Positions 34,717-44,200 of a stretch of DNA of 64,000 bases are shown piece by piece. The position numbers and the translations under genes are program-made. Each line of letters opens with the position of its first letter. Position 1 is the stretch's first letter. The stretch is taken from positions 310,001 through 374,000 of the forward strand of contig NZ_FOVR01000002.1 in NCBI RefSeq assembly GCF_900115225.1, read 5' to 3'. The notes under the pieces are model-generated. The model ran no database searches and was not told the DNA's origin. It worked only from the letters and a program-made list of their open reading frames with translations. Origin of the DNA: Cohaesibacter marisflavi. Lineage in GTDB: Bacteria; Pseudomonadota; Alphaproteobacteria; Rhizobiales; Cohaesibacteraceae.

Positions 34717-36000
34717 ATGGTTGCTACAGTTCTCTTTACAAGCCTAGTCCTGTTCCTCATCCTCAATGTCCCTGTCGGCATTGCCATCGGTCTGGCCTCG
34801 GCCGCAGCTGCGCTTGCTGCAGAAGCTCTTTCGCCCAACTATATTTCCCAGCAGTTGATTGCCGGTACGGATAGCTTTCCGATCATGGCGATCCCGCTGT
34901 TTATTCTAGCCGGTGACCTGATGGGCGCAGGTGGTGTTTCCCGCCGCATCCTTGACGTTGCCAACGTGTTCTTCGGTCGTGTGACCGGTGGTCTTGCCAT
35001 CGTCACTGTCGCTGTCTGCATGTTCTTTGCAGCCGTTTCCGGTTCGGGCCCGGCCACTGTGGCCGCTGTTGGCTCCATGGTCATTCCGACCATGCTGGAA
35101 AAAGGCTATTCAAAATCCTTCACTCTGGCTCTCGTCGCAACTGCCGGATCGATCGGGGTTATCATCCCTCCCTCCATCCCGATGGTTATCTTCGGCGTTG
35201 CGACGGGGACGTCCATTTCCAACATGTTCATGGCTGGTATCGTTCCGGGCTTTCTGATCGGCTTTGCGCTGATGGGCTGGAGCTACATCTATGCCAAGAA
35301 AGCCGGAATTGCAGGCATTGAGGGCAATTTTGATTGTCGTGTCGCTGCAAAACTGATGTGGGAAGCCAAATGGGCTCTCTTGAACCCGGTCATCATTCTT
35401 GGCGGCATCTATGCGGGCATCTTCACCCCGACGGAAGCGGCTGCAGTTGCTGCGGTTTATGCCTTGCTCTGCGGTCTGGTCTTCTATCGTGAAATCAGCT
35501 TCTCGCAGTTGCTCAAGACCGTTGCGCGCTCCTGTTCCACAACGGGTACGACGATGGTTATTCTGGGCTGTGCAACCGCCTTTGCCAAGATCCTGACCAT
35601 CGAGCAGATCCCGGTTCAGGTGGCAGACCTGATGACGACGATTTCGGACAACCCGATCATCATTCTCATGATCATCAACGTGCTTCTGCTGTTCGTTGGC
35701 TGTGTCATGGATACCACGCCAGCCATTCTGGTGCTGTCTCCGATCCTGTTCCCTGTGGCAACCTCCATGGGTGTTGATCCGATCCACTTCGGCATCATCA
35801 TGGTGGTCAACCTGGCAATCGGGTTCATCACTCCACCTTTGGGTATCAACCTGTTCGTGGCGGCAAGGGTCGGCAACGCCCAGCTCGGCACCGTGGTACG
35901 AGGTATCATACCTTTCGTTGCGATCATGATCGTTCTCCTCTTGATCATATCCTACATACCACCCGTCTCGATTGGCATCTTCAGCCTACTGGGTCGATAA
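34717..36000 (+). CDS. TRAP transporter large permease, DctM family
   Basis: A 427-residue polytopic permease. AVSGSGPATVAAVGSMVIP, GVIIPPSIPMVIFG, FTPTEAAAVAA and GFITPPLGINLFVA are the expected conserved blocks. It forms the channel with the DctQ at 34219 and works with the DctP at 33095. A hairpin follows the stop. Confidence 0.95.
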   Translation: MVATVLFTSLVLFLILNVPVGIAIGLASAAAALAAEALSPNYISQQLIAGTDSFPIMAIPLFILAGDLMGAGGVSRRILDVANVFFGRVTGGLAIVTVAVCMFFAAVSGSGPATVAAVGSMVIPTMLEKGYSKSFTLALVATAGSIGVIIPPSIPMVIFGVATGTSISNMFMAGIVPGFLIGFALMGWSYIYAKKAGIAGIEGNFDCRVAAKLMWEAKWALLNPVIILGGIYAGIFTPTEAAAVAAVYALLCGLVFYREISFSQLLKTVARSCSTTGTTMVILGCATAFAKILTIEQIPVQVADLMTTISDNPIIILMIINVLLLFVGCVMDTTPAILVLSPILFPVATSMGVDPIHFGIIMVVNLAIGFITPPLGINLFVAARVGNAQLGTVVRGIIPFVAIMIVLLLIISYIPPVSIGIFSLLGR

Positions 36001-36007
36001 CCATCCG

Positions 36008-36034
36008 GACCTCGCTCTCTCCTGGAGCGAGGTC
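36008..36034 (+). terminator. Hairpin after the TRAP permease genes
   Basis: GACCTCGCTC (36008-36017) pairs perfectly with GAGCGAGGTC (36025-36034), loop of 7. The following TACTCTTCCCC is pyrimidine-rich but not a clean U-run, so partial termination before dgoA is possible. Confidence 0.55.
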
Positions 36035-36068
36035 TACTCTTCCCCAATTCTCTGTGAAAGTGTGAACC

Positions 36069-36698
36069 ATGAACTTTGAACAGTTTGTCGGGCAATGCCC
36101 TCTTGTTGCCATTTTGCGCGGTCTGGCTCCCGAAGAAGCCCTTGGTATGGGTCAGACACTGGTCGATGCCGGCTTTAGCATCATTGAGGTTCCACTCAAT
36201 TCGCCGCGCCCCTTTGAAAGCATTTCGATCCTGCAGGAAAGCCTTGGCCGCCGCGCATTGATTGGCGCCGGTACGGTTTTGAGCACCGATGCGGTCGATA
36301 GTGTAGCTGCTGCGGGGGGCAAGCTGATTGTCATGCCTCACTGCAACACCAAAGTAATTTCCTACGCCAAGTCTCTTGGCCTTTATTGCGTCCCCGGCAT
36401 TGCAACACCAACTGAAGCTTTTGCTGCGCTTGATGCTGGTGCGGACGCCCTCAAGCTCTTCCCCGCAGAAAGTGCGGCTCCTGCAGTGGTCAAGGCCATG
36501 CTGGCCGTTCTGCCCAAATCCACGCGCATCCTGCCGGTGGGCGGTATCGCGCCTGACACGATGGTGGACTATTGGGCCGCAGGAGCCGCAGGGTTCGGCC
36601 TGGGCAGCGCACTCTACAAGGCGGGCATGTCCGTCGATCAGGTTGGCACCAATGCTGCCGCCTTCATCGAGGCGATCAATGTTTTGAAACAGAGCTGA
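36069..36698 (+). CDS. dgoA: 2-dehydro-3-deoxy-6-phosphogalactonate aldolase
   Basis: A 209-residue class-I KDPG/KDPGal aldolase. CPLVAILRGL holds the conserved Glu-replacing loop of the family start, EVPLNSPRPFESI, GAGTVLS and DALKLFPAE with the Schiff-base Lys are present. EVPLNSP rather than EVTLRTP is the mark of the galactonate type. It cleaves the DgoK product into pyruvate and glyceraldehyde 3-phosphate. Confidence 0.9.
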   Translation: MNFEQFVGQCPLVAILRGLAPEEALGMGQTLVDAGFSIIEVPLNSPRPFESISILQESLGRRALIGAGTVLSTDAVDSVAAAGGKLIVMPHCNTKVISYAKSLGLYCVPGIATPTEAFAALDAGADALKLFPAESAAPAVVKAMLAVLPKSTRILPVGGIAPDTMVDYWAAGAAGFGLGSALYKAGMSVDQVGTNAAAFIEAINVLKQS

Positions 36699-36747
36699 CA
36701 GCCTGCCGCTTCATTTCCCTCCAGACCCCACACAGGAGAAATTATCA

Positions 36748-38058
36748 ATGGTAAAGATTACTGATGTCGTCGTAAAAGACATCCGCTTTCCAACGTCCAG
36801 AAATCTGGACGGTTCTGATGCGATGAATGAAGCGCCGGACTATTCGGCAACCTATGTGATCCTCAAGACGGACAAGGGCGAGGCTCTTTCCGGTCATGGC
36901 CTGACCTTCACCAACGGTCGAGGCAACAATCTGGTTGTGGCTGCAGCCGAAACCCTTGCCAAATCTTTTGTCATCGGCAAGGAACTGGGCGATATCACAA
37001 AGGATTTCGGCACTTTCTGGCATGAGCTGGTCGCCGGGGATTCCCAATTGCGCTGGCTTGGCCCTGAAAAGGGACTTGTTCATCTGGCAACGGCTGCTCT
37101 GGTCAATGCCCTATGGGACATGTGGGCCAAATCCGAAGGAAAACCGGTCTGGAAGCTGTTGGCTGACATGACGCCTGAAGAGCTGGTGCGTTGCGTGGAC
37201 TTCACTTACATCGAAGATGCCATCACTCCGCATGAAGCCCTTGCCATGCTCAAACGCAAGGAAGCAGGTAAAGCTGCCCGCGAAGCCGAAATGCACGAGA
37301 AGGGCTTCCCGGCCTATTCAACTGCGGCTGGCTGGCTTGGCTATTCTGAAGAAAAGATGCGCCGTCTGGCTCGTGAAGCTGTTGAAGGGGGCTGGACCCA
37401 CCTCAAACAGAAGGTTGGTGCGGACATCGAACAGGATGTCGAGCGCGCCCGCATTCTGCGCGAAGAACTGGGCTGGGATCGTCATCTGATGATGGATGCC
37501 AACCAGATCTGGGGCGTTGAAGAAGCGATTGCCAATATGCGTCGTCTTGCCGAGTTCGATCCGCTCTGGATCGAAGAGCCGACAAGCCCGGATGATATCC
37601 TCGGCCACAAGGCAATCAGGGACAGCATCGGCAATATTGGCGTGGCAACCGGTGAACATGCGCATAACCGTGTCATGTTCAAGCAGTTCTTCCAGGCCGA
37701 AGCCTTCGACTTCTGCCAGCTCGATCCGGCGCGTCTTGGTGGCGTCAACGAAGTGCTGGCCGTGTTGCTGATGGCGGCCAAATATGACGTGCCGGTCTGC
37801 CCGCATGGTGGCGGCGTTGGCCTGTGCCAATATTCGCTGAATATCGTGCTGTTCGACTATATCGCAGTGAGCGGAAGCCTCGAAAACCGCGTTCTGGAAT
37901 ATGTCGATCATTTGCACGAGAATTTCGAAGAGCCGCTGACCGTCAAGAATGGTCGCTACTTCCCGGGCAGCATGCCCGGCTATGGCGCAACACTCAAGGC
38001 AGATTCCCAAGAGCGGTTTGCCTTCCCCGATGGCGTGGAATGGGCCGAGACGGTTTGA
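36748..38058 (+). CDS. Enolase-superfamily sugar-acid dehydratase, L-fuconate dehydratase-like
   Basis: A 436-residue mandelate-racemase-type enzyme. SRNLDGSDAMNEAPDYSATYV near the N-terminus is characteristic of L-fuconate dehydratases. LKQKVGAD carries the KxK acid/base Lys, MMDANQ, IEEPTSPDD and GEHAHNR give the three metal ligands, and CPHGGGVGL the catalytic His. It removes water from an aldonate to give a 2-keto-3-deoxy acid, the entry step for the kinases and aldolase of this cluster. Members of this group act on several acids of related configuration, including L-galactonate, so the true substrate is open. Confidence 0.88.
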   Translation: MVKITDVVVKDIRFPTSRNLDGSDAMNEAPDYSATYVILKTDKGEALSGHGLTFTNGRGNNLVVAAAETLAKSFVIGKELGDITKDFGTFWHELVAGDSQLRWLGPEKGLVHLATAALVNALWDMWAKSEGKPVWKLLADMTPEELVRCVDFTYIEDAITPHEALAMLKRKEAGKAAREAEMHEKGFPAYSTAAGWLGYSEEKMRRLAREAVEGGWTHLKQKVGADIEQDVERARILREELGWDRHLMMDANQIWGVEEAIANMRRLAEFDPLWIEEPTSPDDILGHKAIRDSIGNIGVATGEHAHNRVMFKQFFQAEAFDFCQLDPARLGGVNEVLAVLLMAAKYDVPVCPHGGGVGLCQYSLNIVLFDYIAVSGSLENRVLEYVDHLHENFEEPLTVKNGRYFPGSMPGYGATLKADSQERFAFPDGVEWAETV

Positions 38059-38102
38059 TCTCCCCCACTGAACCGATTGAATAAATCCATTCCTGCCTAA
38101 AG

Positions 38103-38144
38103 CAGAACCGCAAAGCGCCTGTCACTTTGCGGTTCTGTAATTTT
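38103..38144 (+). terminator. Rho-independent terminator of the sugar-acid operon
   Basis: CAGAACCGCAAAG (38103-38115) pairs perfectly over 13 bases with CTTTGCGGTTCTG (38125-38137), followed by TAATTTT. It probably also serves the convergent autotransporter gene. Confidence 0.85.
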
Positions 38145-38202
38145 GGGCCTCAGAGCACTGATTAGGCACTCCGGCGACGTCCTTGCGTGGGGCAGAGAGA
38201 GC

Positions 38203-41200
38203 CTAGAAAGACCAGCCCAGCTTCATGCTGACGGCATGGCCGCGCCCCTCATCGCTAAAACGTCCTTCATACTCAACCTTGGCTTCAAGGGTGTCCCCGA
38301 TAAAGGCCTGAAAACCGGCGCCCAACGTTGCCTGCATGTCATCGCGATCAACCGTCAATTTCTGCGCTGCATTGCTGATCGCCGATGAAGTGAAACTCTG
38401 GGTGAGCGTATCATCATTGAGCCCGAAGCGCACACCGGCATCCATATAGGGCCGGATGGTGGCGTTTGCCCCTTCGCTCTTGAACGCGGTGCCAAAACGA
38501 ATATGGGGATGGAGGTCGAACAGGAAGTGGTTGTCCTCCTCCACCTTGATATTGAAGGCACCGCCGTCCTTTTCCTCATAGCCGAAATCGTGAATCCACG
38601 ACATGTCCAGATCCACCAGCGGCATGAAGAAGAGTGGCCCCAGCTCCAGCTCACGTCCTGCACGCAGACGCGCCGACAGACCAAAGCTCTTCTGGTCTGA
38701 CAGGGCACGCGCCCCGGTTGGTACGATGCGGCTGCTCGAAGCGGTGCTGTAGGAGGCGGAAAGCCCTGCTGTTGCCAGCCATGGCCCCTCGGTGTATTTC
38801 ACCACGCCGCCTGCATGATAGGAGGTGCCGCTGCTGCTCAGGGTCGTACTGCTCATGTCATTGAAATTGACATTTGCCCCAATGCCAAGCCGCCACACAT
38901 CGCCAAAGGCAACCTGACGCCCCAATGACAGACCCGTCATATTGGCCTTGCGACCGTCTGAAAAGCTGAGGCTGGTGTTGTGATTGATCTTGAACCAGTT
39001 GCATTCGGCTTCGCTGATGGCTGCATAAGAGCCTTCGCTTGTGCCGCAACTGTGCAAGTTGCTCAGATGGGCGACGCCATTGTCATGCTGGCCGATGGTC
39101 TGACCGAAATGCTTGGTGGCATCCAGTGAATTGGCCAACATGTCGCTTACCGCTTCGGTGGAGGTCTGTTTTGCCGTGAAGAGCAAGAAGTCATAAAGGC
39201 TCTGATCATCGATGGTCCCGCCTTGCATCCAGTCCTGCACCTTGGCATCCATGGTCTGTGCAATTGTCAGACTGTTGCCGCTCAATCCCGCATCAAGGAA
39301 GCTGGCCTTGACCCCGGTCAGAACGACCTCGCGTCCGCTATCGGACAACTGCTTGGAGAAGGTGAGCACCGGTGTATCCACCACATGATCAAGCAGAGAT
39401 CCCGAGGGGGCCTTTGCCAGATCAACAATGGTTACATCGCCGGAAAACGAACTGAAGCTGCTCAAATAAGGATTGAAGGTGCCCTCAAGCACATTGATGT
39501 GGTCGGCCTCGATCATCGCACCAGTCGCGGCGCCCGGATCGATTTCAAGGAAATGGCGTGAGCCAGAATAGCTGTCATAGACGGCAAGCTTGCTGGCCGC
39601 GCCATCAATATCACCCTTGTTGTGAAGGACCAGCCGTCCTGCTTCTTCAGCTGCGATCATGCCGCGCACCAACCCGCCATACTCAACAGTAATGGTGCCA
39701 TAGCCAGAGGTCTTGATGGCATGCTGCTTGGCATCATAGGTCTGGGCCGAACTTCCATCCGCCTCGACAGCTCCCACTGTGCCTGCAATATCAATGGTGA
39801 AACGACCATGATCATCAATTGCCTCGATGGCGCTCGTGGCGGTGCTGCTGTCCAGAGCAAGAATGGTCGCGTCGGATTGAATATCAAGACTGGTTGTCGT
39901 GTGGGCACCGTTACCGCCGCTCCCGGAGGTGTTGTCCCTTGGAACGTTGCGCAAGCGGATCGCGGCCCCTCCTTCACCGCTGGCTGATATGGCCCCATTG
40001 CTGGTGACCTTGATGCTGTCATCCGTGTTCCAGTTGTTGGCAAGGGCATATAGGCCCACAGACCCTTCGCCACTCACCACAATGGAGCCGGATTGTTCAA
40101 TCGAGACCGCGCCTGAATTGGCCAGGCCGTGGTTGCCATAAATCGCCAGTCCATCGCTGCTCTGCGACAGAATCGTCGAGCCTGCTGTACTGGCGGCAAA
40201 AATGCCGTGGGCATAGGCGCCGGTGGTTGCGATGGTGCCGTCTGCATAAATCTCCACTGTGCCGCCGTGGCCGCTATCATCATTTTTGTCATAGCCTGAA
40301 GACGTCTGTGCGGTGTAATCTGTGATGGTCGTATCGCCAAGCAAATTGAGCAAACCGCCACTTGTCGATGATTGGGCGAAGATGCCATGCGAGCCATCGC
40401 CGTGGGTCGTGATGCTTGCGCCATCGACCAAATTCACATAAGCGGTTCCGGCAGATTGATCAGACACATAGCTGTGCAAATGCACGCTGTCGCCAGCGTC
40501 CAGACTGACAAGGCCCCCACCCCCACCGATGGATTGAGCCAGAATGCCGTAAGATTGTTGCCCGGTAGTGGTGATGTCGCCCCAGTTGGTAATGCTGGCC
40601 GTTTCTCCATTGGCACTTGAAGGGCTCTTGGAGCTGCCATAGAAAATATAAGGTGTTGCAACCGCCGCACTGGCCAGATTGGTCACTGAAACCATGCCGC
40701 CCCCGCCGCCAATTGACTGGGCCACCAGGGCGTGAGAGCCATCGCCCGAGCTGGAGATGGTTGCATGATTGGCAATGCGCGCTTCGCTGCTGAACCCGCC
40801 AACCGCATTATTCTTGCCAAGACGGGCGGTCAGACTGGTTGTTGCGCTGTCCACTTGCCCCAGCTGAGCCAGGGCCTGACCGCCGCCACCGCCGATGGAT
40901 TGGGCAACAACGCCAGAGGAGAAGGTGCCCGCCGTCGTGATCGTGCCATCATTGAGGGTGGCCTCGGCCTTTGCGCCATAATTTTCGTCTTTGTCCAGCT
41001 TCACCTCAGAGCCAAGAATGAATTCCAGACTCTGGGAAGAGAAGGAGACCGTATCTCCGATGACAGAGGACACGAGTCCACCACCCCCGCCAATGGACTG
41101 GACAAGGGCCCCGTGACTGAGATCACCGTTGGTTGTAATGTGCGAGGTGGCATCGCTGACAACCAAATCGGAAATTGCGCCATGGCCCGCGCTATCCGTG

Positions 41201-44200
41201 GCTGCCGTGCCTAGGGAATAGGTTGCTGTATATTCGGAACCCGCGCCCGCCAGATAGCTGCTGAAAATGCCCGAGGAATAGGTACCGCCACCATTGCCGA
41301 TGGCCTGCGTGACAACGCCGGGGGAGGCGGTGCCATGGGTGATCACGATCGCACCATCCTCGACATAGGCTTTGGCATCGCCGCGCACCCGCCCGCCGGG
41401 AATGATATCGACAAAGAACAAGAAGGATTCGCTTGTGCCCAGCCGGGAGGTCAGATCATAGTGGCTTGTCAGGGCTGCCCAGGTATCCGGGAGGTCGTCC
41501 TCGTTGAGCGTTGCGTCCGCAGCCTCAATGAAACCGCCATCGCCACCGCCGCCGCCGATGGTCTGGGCGAGCATGCCGATGGAGAGATCTCCGGTTGTTT
41601 GCGTGATGCTGCCTGCTTTGGCTGCAATGGTGGCAAAGCCGCCTGATCCGTTTGCGCCCGCATGGGCCCCATGCGTTTGGCTGAGTTTAATCGTGCGGAA
41701 AGCGCCAGCAACGCGATCATCCGCATAAGAGCTTGGATCTTGGGTAAGATCAGCAGAAAAGGAAGTGACCGTGCCTGCGGTGCCGCCACCGCCGCCGATG
41801 GATTGAGCGACCATGCCGTGGGCATTGTAGCCCGAGGTTGAAATCCCGTTTTCGTTGGAGATGACGACAGTCATGCCATCGCCTCCAGCTCCGCCGCTTC
41901 CGCCCAAAAGCGTGGTGCCCGTAAGACCGGCAGCTTCCAGAACCTGCCCCTTGAGGCTGTCCATGACGGGATCTGATTCAGAGCCCTCTTCTTCTCCACC
42001 TTCGCCCTCTTCTGAGCCTTCTTCATCGTCTCCGCTGGGGACGGTCAGATCAAAAGAGGTTACGTGGCCGCCATTGCCGCCACCACCACCGATGGATTGG
42101 GCTACGATGCCAGATGAACGGTTACCGGTTGTGATGATGGTGCCATAATTGGTGACGCTGTTGGTCTTGCCGTCGACCCCGCCGTCACCGCCAATGGCTC
42201 CGCTGCCGCCTATGGTTTGATCGGCATTGATGTCGCCCTTTTCTGTTGAAATGGCCATGGAGGTGGAATTGCCACCATTTCCGCCGCCACCGCCGACGGA
42301 CTGGACCAACATGCCAAAGGCTGCATCGCCCGTGGTTAGAATGGAGCCTGCATTCTCGATGGATATGGTTCCGGCGCGTCCGCCCGCTCCCCCTTTGCCA
42401 CCCACTGTGCTGGAAAGCTGATAGGAGTCACCGCCATCCGTAAAGGCACCAGCAACGGACAGGCTGTCCCCGCCATTTCCGCCACCCCCGCCGATGGATT
42501 GCGCCAGAATGCCGTGGGCATTGCCGCCCGCTGTCTGGATATCGATCTGTTCGGGGCCAAAATTGTTGCTGGTCATGACGATATCATCCCCATGCCCCCC
42601 GTCGCCCCCTGTGCCACCCACTGTCTGGTGGCGCGAGATTGTCGCGTCTGCCGCTGCTGAAATCGCCAGATTGGTCGCATCACCCCCATTGCCGCCGCCG
42701 CCGCCGATGGATTGGAGAATGAGGCCGGATGCATTTTCGCCTGAGGTCGTGATGGTGGCATTGCTGCCGCCGCTTTCGTAAGCCTTGACGGTGATCTGTC
42801 CGCCATCCCCGCCACTGCCGCCCGAACCGCCAACAATGTGGGTATCCGAGAGGCTGGTGCCTGCCGAGCCGGTCAGGGTGATGGCGCCTGCCGACCCTCC
42901 GTTGCCACCGCCACCGCCAATGGATTGCAGAATTGCACCCGCCGCATTGTCGCCTGCCGTTGCGATGCTGCCAGACATGGCGAGCTCAACGGTGTCGCTG
43001 TGTCCGCCATCACCACCAGAGCCGCCAACCGTTTTGGTGCGAGTGATGGAAGCATCTTCAGAAATGGAGGCATTGAGCGACTTCGCATCGCCTCCATTGC
43101 CGCCGCCGCCGCCGATGGACTGCGCCAGAATACCTGAGGCGTTGGCCCCGTAAGTCTGGATGGCGCCGTCATTGGCCACGGTGACCGAGCCCCCGCGCCC
43201 ACCGGAGCCACCCGCGCCACCAACGGCTACCGAGTTTGAAAAACTGGGTGTGCCGACGCCAACAGACAGGCTCACCGAAGCTGCCGACCCGCCATTGCCT
43301 CCGCCTCCGCCGATGGATTGGGCGATGATGCCGACCGAATTGGTGCCAGCAAGCGCATCATCCGCGAGGCCCGTAACAATGCTGTTGCCGCTGCCGTTGA
43401 CAATATAGATGTGGTCACCGTCACCGCCCGAGCCACCCTTACCACCAATCGCTGTGGCAGAGGAAAGACCAAAGCCTGTCGCGCTGGCAAAAGCCTGACC
43501 GCCAGCGCCGCCACCTCCGCCAATGGATTGAGCCAGAACCGCTGTCGAATTGTTGCCTTGGGTCAGGATGGTGCTGTCATGCATTTCCACCTGAATGGTG
43601 CCACCATCACCTCCGTTGCCGCCTTGCCCACCCACTGCGGTGGAGTCGAGCAGAGAACTGGCGCTGGCGCTGCCTGCCATGCCGCCCCCGCCGCCGATGG
43701 ATTGCAAGATGAGGCCGTCCGACCAGTTGCCGGTGGTCTTGATGATGGCGCTGTCACTCAACTCTGCACCCAGATGCCCCGCATTGCCTCCCGGTCCGCC
43801 ATCACCGCCCACAGCAACTGCTGAGAAAAAACCGCTCGCCTCGGCATCGCCGCCGCGTCCACCATTGCCCCCGATGGACTGCATATGAACCCCGGCGGAG
43901 AGATCGCCAGTGGTCAGGATATTGAAGGTCTGGCTGTCAAGCACGGTGCCTGATGCTGGGCCTGATGCGTTGAATGTGACGTCGCCGCCATGGCCGGCCG
44001 AGCCACCATCACCGCCATGAGCGCTGCTGCTGCCGACCTTGTCGCTACCACCGTCTTCGCCATTGCCGCCGATACTGGTGGCAAAAACGCCACTTGAGAA
44101 AATTCCGGATGTTTCAATGGTATTGTTGACAGTGATATCGATGCTCCCGGCATCACCACCGTCGCCGCCTTCTCCGCTGCGTACGCCGCCATTCCCGCCA

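Noticed and set aside
40512-43712. Regularly spaced similar blocks that could suggest a CRISPR array
   Set aside because: The blocks are in frame inside a very long coding region, encode QSIGGGGG, differ in sequence and have variable spacing of 150-270 bases; this is a protein repeat.
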